DNA of 8,556 bases, from positions 1 through 8,556 of the forward strand of contig DATFYI010000015.1 in assembly GCA_035315125.1 (NCBI GenBank), in the 5' to 3' direction. Below are positions 1-5,522 of the stretch, piece after piece. The DNA comes from DATFYI01 sp035315125. GTDB lineage: Bacteria > Chloroflexota > Anaerolineae > Anaerolineales > Anaerolineaceae. Numbering within the stretch: position 1 is the first letter of the stretch; each line of letters begins with the position of its first letter. The position numbers and the translations under genes are program-made. The notes under the pieces were generated by a model. It had not been told where the DNA came from and searched no databases. It was given only the letters and a program-made list of their open reading frames with translations.

Positions 1-70
1 CTTATGGGTTCGTTTTCAACAAGGATCAATCGATTCGGTTCCCCGGGAATTCCCGTGGTCATCACCACCC

Positions 71-97
71 GTAGGGGCGCATGGCATGCGCCCTTAC
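71..97. repeat. 27-bp near-perfect palindrome (GTAGGGGC-type dispersed repeat)
   Basis: The left arm GTAGGGGCGCATG (71-83) is followed by one central G and the right arm CATGCGCCCTTAC (85-97). The arms are reverse complements except for one position. The GTAGGGGC...GCCC(C)TAC layout resembles dispersed REP/MITE-like palindromes that I recall as common in Chloroflexota and some cyanobacterial genomes. That family link is from memory, not a search. A run of five T lies at 102-106, so on the plus strand the hairpin could also terminate a transcript entering from left of the window. Confidence 0.6.
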
Positions 98-170
98 TCG
101 ATTTTTCACGCGGAAGCTTAGAAATATGCCAGATCACGATCGCAATGCTGGCCATGACCGGGCGAGTGAT

Positions 171-218
171 CCTGTTGGGACTGGCGCGTTGGTTTTCTAG
201 AAAAGGATCACCAACAGG
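171..218. repeat. Inverted repeat with nested palindrome downstream of the ATPase gene
   Basis: CCTGTTGG (171-178) and CCAACAGG (211-218) are perfect inverted arms around a 32-nt loop. The loop contains the perfect 12-bp palindrome TTTTCTAGAAAA (193-204). Next to the arms, GTGATCC (167-173) and GGATCAC (205-211) form a second, partly overlapping inverted pair, so two alternative foldings are possible. The structure begins 7 nt past the stop codon of the minus-strand gene. It lacks a clean T-tract, so it could be a 3' stabilising structure or remnant repeat rather than an intrinsic terminator. Confidence 0.45.
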
Positions 219-224
219 GATATC

Positions 225-1889
225 TTATAAAATTTGTTTGCGTAGGATATCCAATCCGTCTTTATCGGTTATAAAAATATCATTCTCAACCGCATATTGG
301 ACAGCGTCCGCTGAAAATCCCGATCTGGAAACAAACCAACCTCGAGCCAATCGTTCTTGGGCATGACGGTGCAGCTTTTCAAGTTCCTTAATCCCTGCTC
401 GCTTGTTGCGCCATTTTACTTCAACGACCCAGCGTTCTGGACCCTCACCGGTCGCATCCAGTTCGATTTGTCCATCCGGTGAAACCTCATCCTTTACTTC
501 CTTGAAAACCGGTAGGCTTACGACGCCCTGGGTGTGAAAAACCTCTTCAGAGACGGATTGGCCGTTGAAATGGCGCATCAGCTCACGTACCGTGCTTTCT
601 TTCGCATCCCCCAATTCCTCTGAGACCCGTTGGAATTGTTGATCCAGACGGTGGATCAACCCTTTTAGATCCATCGGTTCGGCAGTCAGGCTCACCTCGA
701 TCCCTTTGATGACGTTGCCCACCCAAAAACGCAAGACTGGGTCACGGAAATAATATGCCTGGTCTTTTTCGATCACCAGGTCAACCTCGCATAACCAGCG
801 CAGGTAATCACTGGCGCTGGCAGAGGTGACGCGCAACTGTCGGGCGACCTGAGTGGCCGTGAGCCCTTCCTCTTGCGCCAGAATCTGCAAAACCGATTTT
901 AGTGCGCCGTACCCTTTGGCCTTTTGCAAAGAAAGATCATAGACATACTGGCAGAAATCATAGATCCGTCCTCCGGGCGAGAGCGTCTCTACCAGGAAAG
1001 CTTGTTTGACTACATCCGGAGAAATGGGGCGCTGAACCACATCCACCAGATAACTCACGCGCCGGGCGACCACAGTGATGTAGAAAGGATGCCCCCCGGT
1101 GAGTGAGTGCAGTAGGGGATATAAGTCGCTCTCCAGCGGCTCTGATAAGAGCTTATTGGCCAATTCCTGGGTGCTTTCTCGATCAAACGGCTCAACGGAA
1201 ATCCGCGTAAACTGGGCAAACAACGGACTATCCGGGTTGGATAACAATCCCGCCAGAACACTGATAGCGGAGCCGGCCAAAATATACTGTACCACGCTTT
1301 GGGATTGCAACTCAGCGCGCAATAGAGCGACTACATTTTGACTGTTGGGATAATTCTCGAGTGTGCGGATTTCCTGAAATTCATCACAAATCAAAACAAG
1401 TTTTTTATCCAAAGTGGATGCGGCCTGCCGTGGAAATTGAAAAGCCTGACGCAACAATGCCTGGCGATCGGGTCGGGCCCGCTGCAGTTCCTGCAGGATG
1501 GGCTGAATTTCCTCATAGAGCTTATTGCCCCCTGCTTTTAAAACGGCAGATCCCAGAGTAGCCGGATTAAGAAAAGGCTCCGGGTCGCTTTTGCCTTCTT
1601 CAAGCAACCAATAACAGATGAAGCCAATAAAACCCAGTGTAAAATTTTCTGGCGAGCTGCAAATCACAGAAAAATCCAGCAGCACCGGCTGTTCTGCAGA
1701 ATGAGTCGCGCTCAATTGGCGCATGAATTCCTTCAATAAAAGGGTTTTGCCAATTCTGCGCAACCCAAACAAAGCGACGTGTTCTACCGGGCCATGGATG
1801 AGATTACGATGGTAGTATTCAAGAGTCGCCAGTTCTTGACGGCGGTTTGTGAAAAGAGCTTGTTGGTCGGAAGGGTAAAAATAGTTCAT
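225..1889 (-). CDS. P-loop ATPase with winged helix and C-terminal PD-(D/E)XK nuclease-like domain
   Basis: This 554-residue protein is predicted to be cytoplasmic. The N-terminal ATPase of the archaeal-ATPase/STAND type has Walker A G42-LRRI-GKT49, Walker B with a hydrophobic strand ending D169-E170, and a sensor-like strand YILAGS (202-207). Residues about 325-390 form a winged-helix-like segment (helix-turn-helix about 342-362), followed by RDPVLRFWV, typical of DUF234-linked ATPases. The C-terminus (about 445-554) resembles a Mrr/DUF234 nuclease fold: D478, then E490-V-K492 (ExK) on the next strand, and a late GFSADAVQYA segment (524-533) ending in a hydrophobic strand. Start: ATG at 1889, with no Shine-Dalgarno, 28 nt from a predicted transcription start. 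It is divergent from the kinase operon and probably autoregulated (palindrome at 1908-1923). The true role is unknown. Related genes are often annotated only as 'ATP-binding protein'; a defence or mobile-element function is possible but unproven. Confidence 0.88.
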   Translation of the reverse strand: MNYFYPSDQQALFTNRRQELATLEYYHRNLIHGPVEHVALFGLRRIGKTLLLKEFMRQLSATHSAEQPVLLDFSVICSSPENFTLGFIGFICYWLLEEGKSDPEPFLNPATLGSAVLKAGGNKLYEEIQPILQELQRARPDRQALLRQAFQFPRQAASTLDKKLVLICDEFQEIRTLENYPNSQNVVALLRAELQSQSVVQYILAGSAISVLAGLLSNPDSPLFAQFTRISVEPFDRESTQELANKLLSEPLESDLYPLLHSLTGGHPFYITVVARRVSYLVDVVQRPISPDVVKQAFLVETLSPGGRIYDFCQYVYDLSLQKAKGYGALKSVLQILAQEEGLTATQVARQLRVTSASASDYLRWLCEVDLVIEKDQAYYFRDPVLRFWVGNVIKGIEVSLTAEPMDLKGLIHRLDQQFQRVSEELGDAKESTVRELMRHFNGQSVSEEVFHTQGVVSLPVFKEVKDEVSPDGQIELDATGEGPERWVVEVKWRNKRAGIKELEKLHRHAQERLARGWFVSRSGFSADAVQYAVENDIFITDKDGLDILRKQIL

Positions 1890-1891
1890 TT

Positions 1892-1923
1892 TAGGTTAAC
1901 TGCCCTATAGGTTAATTAACCTA
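1892..1923. promoter_or_regulatory. Probable operator: 16-bp palindrome plus a third half-site
   Basis: TAGGTTAATTAACCTA (1908-1923) is a perfect palindrome of two TAGGTTAA half-sites. A third TAGGTTAA lies at 1892-1899, exactly 16 bp from the half-site at 1908. The array begins immediately downstream of the predicted -10 box of the minus-strand ATPase gene, covers the predicted start of transcription and ends 2 nt before the ATG. That placement fits a repressor site. The winged-helix segment of the ATPase is the obvious candidate binder, but this is inferred. Confidence 0.6.
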
Positions 1924-1952
1924 ATTATTGATCAAATCGTTCCAAAAGTCAA
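1924..1952 (-). promoter_or_regulatory. Sigma70-type promoter of the ATPase-nuclease gene
   Basis: Read on the minus strand, TTGACT (1952 to 1947) is separated by exactly 17 nt from AATAAT (1929 to 1924). Each hexamer differs from consensus at one base. Predicted transcription starts near 1917, giving a leader of about 28 nt without a Shine-Dalgarno sequence. The start falls inside the palindromic operator. Confidence 0.65.
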
Positions 1953-2039
1953 TCGGAAATTGTGACATTCTTGCACCGAAAAATATACTCCATACCTGGA
2001 ATTGGCTCAATCATCATTTGGTTGGTGATTTTTCTGAAC

Positions 2040-2105
2040 CTTGTGACTCATTTGTGAGCCACTAATTGTTTTGTGTCCCACATATTATCTTAAGTGAGAC
2101 ACAAA
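2040..2105. promoter_or_regulatory. Cluster of four TTTGTGnCYCAC-like motifs (candidate regulator sites)
   Basis: Related 12-mers occur at 2040 (CTTGTGACTCAT), 2051 (TTTGTGAGCCAC), 2070 (TTTGTGTCCCAC) and inverted at 2105-2094 (TTTGTGTCTCAC on the minus strand). The last two form a 12-bp inverted repeat with one mismatch around a 12-nt spacer (2082-2093). The first two also pair as GTGACTCA (2043-2050) with TGAGCCAC (2055-2062), one mismatch, 4-nt loop. The cluster lies between the divergent ATPase and kinase genes, about 65-130 bp upstream of the predicted kinase promoter -10. It fits an activator or repressor array; the binding protein is unknown. Confidence 0.5.
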
Positions 2106-2167
2106 TTCAGACCACTTTCCATACAGAAGACCAAATAAACCGGCCTCGATTAAATGGACCGCCTCGC

Positions 2168-2197
2168 CTGAAAAGGGGTTGTTATTTGTGGTATAGT
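2168..2197 (+). promoter_or_regulatory. Candidate extended -10 promoter of the histidine kinase gene
   Basis: TATAGT (2192-2197) is preceded by TGG (2189-2191), forming an extended -10 element. The best -35 match is CTGAAA (2168-2173) with an 18-nt spacer, only 4 of 6 to consensus, so the promoter may need an activator. Transcription would start near 2204, leaving a leader of about 67 nt before the ATG at 2271. Confidence 0.4.
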
Positions 2198-2239
2198 ATC
2201 AATGACTGATCGCATCCAATAAGTATCGAGTAACTGTTC

Positions 2240-2253
2240 CAGTCGCAAGACTG
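2240..2253 (+). promoter_or_regulatory. Small GNRA-tetraloop hairpin in the kinase mRNA leader
   Basis: CAGTC (2240-2244), the loop GCAA (2245-2248) and GACTG (2249-2253) make a perfect 5-bp stem capped by a GNRA tetraloop. It would end 17 nt before the ATG at 2271. It buries the alternative GTG start at 2253, which is one reason to prefer 2271. No larger riboswitch architecture is visible around it. Confidence 0.35.
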
Positions 2254-2270
2254 TGATAATTAGTGGTGTA

Positions 2271-4277
2271 ATGGAACATTCAATATTTTCAAGCATGCGC
2301 GCCCGTCTGATGGTGCTCGTTTTGTTAGCCAGCATCCCGGCTTTGTTTTTGGCTATTTATACGGTTGACCAGCAGCGCCGCCTGGCCATAACCGATCAAC
2401 AAAACAGCAATCTGATGTTGGCCCGCCTGATTTCGGCCGAACAAAATGGCTCGCTGGATTTGAGTTGGCTGAGCCAGTCGGCGGCCGAGTACGGTCTATC
2501 CTCTGATACGACTTTGTTATTGGTCGATCAAAACGGGAAAATCCTGAGGGCATACCCTGCCACCGCACAATGGACGGGTAAAGTGATTAAAGGCGGGTCG
2601 TTGATGCAGGCAGTTCTCTCTCTTCAAAATGGGGTCACCCAGGCCCTTGACCCAACCGGCTTGCCGCGCTTATTCGCCTTTACACCGCTGCCTCAGTCTC
2701 CGGCCAATAGTCAGGTTTACCTGGCGCTCGGCACGCCCCTGGCAGATATTTTGTCCATCACCGATTCGTTGATGCTGGCTGACTTGGTTGGCCTGCTGAT
2801 AGCCTTATTTTTGGCATTGGCGGCGGCCTGGTTTGGCGGCGAGTACTTCGTTTTGCGGCGGGTGCGCTCGCTGGCCAAAGCGACCCAGGCCATTATGCAA
2901 GGCGATCTGAGCGCCCGCACCGGCAAGCCGTACGGTACCGGCGAATTGAGCGAGCTGGCGCGGGTTTTCGACCAGATGGCCGAGCTGCTGGATCAGCGTG
3001 ATCGCCAACGGGCCCAGGCGGAGCAAGAAATACGCCGCAACAACCGCAACCTGGCATCGCTCCATATTCTCACCAGCGCCGTGAACTCTTCATTAGAATT
3101 GTCCCAAATATTGGCCGGCTTGCAGGAACAGCTGGCCCGCCAGTTGGATTTACCGGCCGGTGCGATTTATCTTTCTGACGATGCGGAAGATGGACAGTAC
3201 CAGCACATTTACCGCGAAGTGTCCTGGGGTATTCCGGAATCGCTCTTGCCTGATTTGAGATCGCTGCCGGTCAATTCTTTTCATTTTGAGCAGGTCTTTC
3301 GCTCGAAACAGCCTGTTTTAATTAAGGATGTCAACCAGGTGAAGCTCTATTCGGATGTAAAAATGATCGATACACGGCCCACCTGGCAGAGTTTCCTATC
3401 GGTGCCATTGCTCGCCAAAGGTGAAATCCAGGGCATATTGGATCTCTTTTCGCTGGATCCGGCCGGTTTCAGCCAGGATCAAATTGCCTTTTTTACTACC
3501 ATCGGCCAGGAAGTTGGGGTGGTGATCCAGAACGCTCGCCTGTACGAGCAGGTACGCTCGGGCAGAGAACGCCTGCAGTTACTTTCCCAGCAAATTTTGT
3601 ATATCCAGGAAGACGATCGCCGCCACATCGCCCGCGAGCTGCACGATCAGATCGGCCAGGCGCTGACCGCTTTGAAAGTCAATTTACAATCGATCCAACG
3701 CAGCACAAATTGGAATGCAACGAACAGCGGCTCTTTTGAGGAGAGCATCGCTATTATCGACCGCACCGTCCAGCAGGTGCGCAACCTGTCCCTGGAACTG
3801 CGGCCATCCTCGCTGGATGATCTGGGCGTGGTGGCAGCCATGCGCTGGTATGTGGATCGCCAGGCGCAACGGGCAGGGTTTAAATGGGATCTGCTGGTCG
3901 ATCCACCCGAAATGCGCCTCAATCCCGATTTGGAAACCACCTGTTTCCGTTTGGTTCAGGAAGCGATTACCAATGTAGTGCGGCATGCTCAGGCCTCGAC
4001 GGTGCAGATTGAATTGCGCCAGCTTGAATATGAAATAGAGCTGGTGATCCGGGATGATGGGGTGGGATTTGACGTACGGGCAGCCCAGGAACGTTCGGCC
4101 GATGATGCCAGCCTGGGTCTGGTTGGCATGGAAGAAAGGGTACAGTTGATGGGCGGCCGGATTGAAATTACCTCCAGCTCAACCAGCGGCGTCGGCACCC
4201 AGATCTGCGCCCATCTGCCCCTATCTGTGGTTTCGCCGTTTATTGACCGGCGTGCTCGCCCAAGGATGCCAGAATGA
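2271..4277 (+). CDS. Membrane sensor histidine kinase (HAMP-GAF-HisKA_3-HATPase)
   Basis: This protein senses a signal and phosphorylates a response regulator, and is predicted to sit in the cytoplasmic membrane. It is 668 residues from ATG 2271; an in-frame GTG at 2253 adds six. Numbering from that GTG: TM1 about 18-38, an extracytoplasmic Cache-like region about 39-172 (LLLVDQNGKILRAYP at 88-102), TM2 about 174-196, HAMP about 197-250 leading into a coiled coil, and GAF about 268-430. The HisKA_3 dimerisation region has phospho-acceptor H464 in RHIARELHDQ. The HATPase has an N-box around E570-N574, G1 DDGVGF (601-606) and G2 LGLVGM (621-626). All catalytic motifs are intact. The gene overlaps the next regulator by 4 bp (ATGA), so the two are translationally coupled partners, as is usual for the NarL/DegS-type class. 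The signal is unknown. Neither start has a good Shine-Dalgarno; ATG 2271 was preferred because the GTG lies in a hairpin. Confidence 0.92.
   Translation: MEHSIFSSMRARLMVLVLLASIPALFLAIYTVDQQRRLAITDQQNSNLMLARLISAEQNGSLDLSWLSQSAAEYGLSSDTTLLLVDQNGKILRAYPATAQWTGKVIKGGSLMQAVLSLQNGVTQALDPTGLPRLFAFTPLPQSPANSQVYLALGTPLADILSITDSLMLADLVGLLIALFLALAAAWFGGEYFVLRRVRSLAKATQAIMQGDLSARTGKPYGTGELSELARVFDQMAELLDQRDRQRAQAEQEIRRNNRNLASLHILTSAVNSSLELSQILAGLQEQLARQLDLPAGAIYLSDDAEDGQYQHIYREVSWGIPESLLPDLRSLPVNSFHFEQVFRSKQPVLIKDVNQVKLYSDVKMIDTRPTWQSFLSVPLLAKGEIQGILDLFSLDPAGFSQDQIAFFTTIGQEVGVVIQNARLYEQVRSGRERLQLLSQQILYIQEDDRRHIARELHDQIGQALTALKVNLQSIQRSTNWNATNSGSFEESIAIIDRTVQQVRNLSLELRPSSLDDLGVVAAMRWYVDRQAQRAGFKWDLLVDPPEMRLNPDLETTCFRLVQEAITNVVRHAQASTVQIELRQLEYEIELVIRDDGVGFDVRAAQERSADDASLGLVGMEERVQLMGGRIEITSSSTSGVGTQICAHLPLSVVSPFIDRRARPRMPE
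4262..4266 (+). promoter_or_regulatory. Ribosome binding site of the NarL-type regulator, inside the kinase gene
   Basis: AAGGA lies 7 nt before the ATG at 4274, within the last codons of the kinase gene. Together with the 4-bp stop/start overlap it supports coupled translation of kinase and regulator. Confidence 0.6.
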
Positions 4278-4948
4278 GCTCGATACGTGTCCTTTTAGCC
4301 GATGACCATAATCTGGTGCGCGCCGGCATCCGCTCCTTAATTCAGGAGCTAACCGGCATTGAGGTGATCGCTGAGGCCAGCGATGGTCGCGAAGCCCTCT
4401 CCTTAATCGAGATCCACCGTCCGGACGTGGTGCTGATGGATATTGCCATGGCCGGTTTGAACGGTTTGGAAGCGACCGCCCGGGTGGTGCGCGATTTTCC
4501 GGAGGTGCGGGTGATTATGCTTTCAATGCATGCCAATGAGGAATACGTCTGGCAGGCGTTGCGTTTCGGCGCTTCCGGTTACCTGCTCAAAGATGCCGGC
4601 ACAGCCGAGCTGGAGCTGGCCATCAAAGCCGTGGCGCGCGGCGAAACCTACCTCAGCCCGCCCATCTCCAAGCAGGTTATTGATGATTACATCCAGCGCG
4701 TCAGCGGCCAGCCCGATTCTGAAAAAATAGCAGCAGCGCCTGCCGATAGATTGACCCAGCGCCAGCGTGAAATCTTACAGCTTATTGCTGAAGGCCATAC
4801 CACTCAGGCGATTGCTCAGAAGTTAAATATCAGCGTCAAGACGGTTGAAACTCACCGCATGCAGTTAATGGAACGCCTGGATATCCACGAAATTGCCGGG
4901 CTGGTGCGCTATGCCATCCGCATTGGGCTGATAAGACCAGACGAATAA
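4274..4948 (+). CDS. NarL/FixJ-family response regulator (REC + LuxR-type HTH)
   Basis: This 224-residue transcription factor is the likely direct partner of the upstream kinase. The receiver domain (about 4-120) has acidic pocket D10-D11, phospho-acceptor D56 in VLMDIAMAG, switch residue S84 and conserved K106 (LLKDAG). The usual proline after the phospho-site (MP) is alanine here. The C-terminal LuxR/GerE helix-turn-helix (about 157-218) contains LTQRQREILQLIAEG and the recognition helix in NISVKTVETHRMQLMERL. Length and layout are typical of the family. The start overlaps the kinase stop by 4 bp and has its own AAGGA site. Targets cannot be read from the sequence. Its own promoter region (motif cluster 2040-2105) and the lone receiver/prkA genes downstream are the natural candidates. 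Confidence 0.95.
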   Translation: MSSIRVLLADDHNLVRAGIRSLIQELTGIEVIAEASDGREALSLIEIHRPDVVLMDIAMAGLNGLEATARVVRDFPEVRVIMLSMHANEEYVWQALRFGASGYLLKDAGTAELELAIKAVARGETYLSPPISKQVIDDYIQRVSGQPDSEKIAAAPADRLTQRQREILQLIAEGHTTQAIAQKLNISVKTVETHRMQLMERLDIHEIAGLVRYAIRIGLIRPDE

Positions 4949-4949
4949 G

Positions 4950-4978
4950 ATAAAATTCAGGTCTTTTCCCTGATTTAT
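4950..4978 (+). terminator. Weak stem-loop after the NarL-type regulator (possible terminator)
   Basis: Starting 2 nt past the stop codon, ATAAA (4950-4954) and TCAGG (4957-4961) pair with CCTGA (4969-4973) and TTTAT (4974-4978). This gives a 10-bp stem with a 2-nt bulge and a 7-nt loop. The stem is AT-rich and there is no proper T-tract beyond it, so termination may be partial at best, with readthrough into the lone receiver gene. Confidence 0.3.
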
Positions 4979-4999
4979 TAAGGTTTCCCCCGATAGCCC

Positions 5000-5032
5000 C
5001 AGGCGCCTGTAAAGTCATAGAATGGGTCTATG
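5000..5032. promoter_or_regulatory. Two tandem inverted repeats upstream of the lone receiver gene
   Basis: CAGGCGCCTG (5000-5009) is a perfect 10-bp palindrome. CATAGA (5016-5021) and TCTATG (5027-5032) are perfect inverted arms around ATGGG. TAGAAT (5018-5023) is one mismatch from a -10 hexamer and would place a start near 5030, but no -35 box is visible at a suitable spacing. The site may therefore be an operator or activator-dependent promoter for the receiver-prkA-yhbH genes. The two repeats share no sequence. Confidence 0.35.
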
Positions 5033-5077
5033 TTTACCGTCGTCATGACCCAAAATTCTTTTGCCTACAGGTTTTCC

Positions 5078-5491
5078 ATGAATCCAATCCGAGTACTTTT
5101 GGTGGATGATAACGCTGATTTTATTGTAGCGTTAAGACGTTTTCTTTCCTCAGATGTACAGATCGACGTGGTTGGATATTGCTCGTCGGCCAAAGAGGCG
5201 CTGGAAAAAAACGCTTATCTGAACCCCCAGCTGGTCATCATGGATCTGGCAATGCCGGATTTAAATGGACTGGACGCCACCCGCTCTTTTAAAGCACTCT
5301 CCAGCCCGCCGCGCGTGATTATCTTGACCCTGCATGAAAATATAGAATATCGCCTGGCATCGCAATCCGTGGCTGCCGATGGGTTTGTTGTGAAATCGGA
5401 GCTGGGTGTTGAACTATTGCCATTAATCCACCAGATGTTTTCAAATGTTTTGGAATCTGACGCCGAAGATCCCGCCCATCTGGGTTATTAA
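5078..5491 (+). CDS. Stand-alone receiver-domain response regulator (no output domain)
   Basis: This 137-residue protein consists of one receiver domain with D10-D11, phospho-acceptor D56 in VIMDLAMPDLNG, T84 and K106 (VVKSE), so it should be phosphorylatable. It ends at about residue 125 plus a short acidic tail (SDAEDPAHLGY). The LuxR-type helix-turn-helix found in its NarL-like relatives is absent. In-frame ATGs exist at 5030 and 5045. The ATG at 5078 was chosen because MNPIRVLLVDD matches where receivers normally begin and ACAGG (5067-5071) lies 6 nt before it. The gene precedes prkA by 31 nt and is probably co-transcribed with it. Possible roles are phosphate sink for the upstream kinase or a protein-protein switch acting on PrkA. 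A frame-disrupted full-length regulator is unlikely because no HTH-like sequence follows in any frame before prkA. Confidence 0.9.
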   Translation: MNPIRVLLVDDNADFIVALRRFLSSDVQIDVVGYCSSAKEALEKNAYLNPQLVIMDLAMPDLNGLDATRSFKALSSPPRVIILTLHENIEYRLASQSVAADGFVVKSELGVELLPLIHQMFSNVLESDAEDPAHLGY

Positions 5492-5510
5492 TTCGCAAGG
5501 CATTCGTGGT

Positions 5511-5516
5511 AGGAGG
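5511..5516 (+). promoter_or_regulatory. Consensus ribosome binding site fixing the prkA start
   Basis: AGGAGG lies 6 nt upstream of ATG 5523. The reading frame is open back to 5445, within the receiver gene, but only the 5523 start has a Shine-Dalgarno site and gives a normal PrkA N-terminus. Confidence 0.85.
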
Positions 5517-5522
5517 CCCTTA

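Noticed and set aside
1..70. Possible tRNA or structured RNA from the GGTTCCCCGGGAATTCCCG stretch
   Set aside because: It contains a 12-bp palindrome (CGGGAATTCCCG, 44-55) and a small GTGGT/ACCAC hairpin, but no cloverleaf, acceptor stem or anticodon arm can be drawn.
4..366. A 120-residue plus-strand open frame at the left edge
   Set aside because: Its second half is antisense to the well-supported ATPase gene and its first half spans several palindromes. It has no recognisable domain and no ribosome binding site.
2043..2062. CRP-like site (TGTGA...)
   Set aside because: The second half-site TCACA is not at the required spacing. The TGTGA copies are direct repeats belonging to the longer motif array.
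5030..5077. Upstream starts (5030, 5045) for the lone receiver
   Set aside because: They add 16 or 11 residues ahead of the canonical receiver first strand, and the 5030 ATG is part of an inverted repeat. Not fully excluded.
5445..5522. N-terminal extension of prkA by 26 residues
   Set aside because: It lies inside the receiver gene in another frame, lacks a ribosome binding site and does not resemble PrkA, while ATG 5523 has a perfect AGGAGG.
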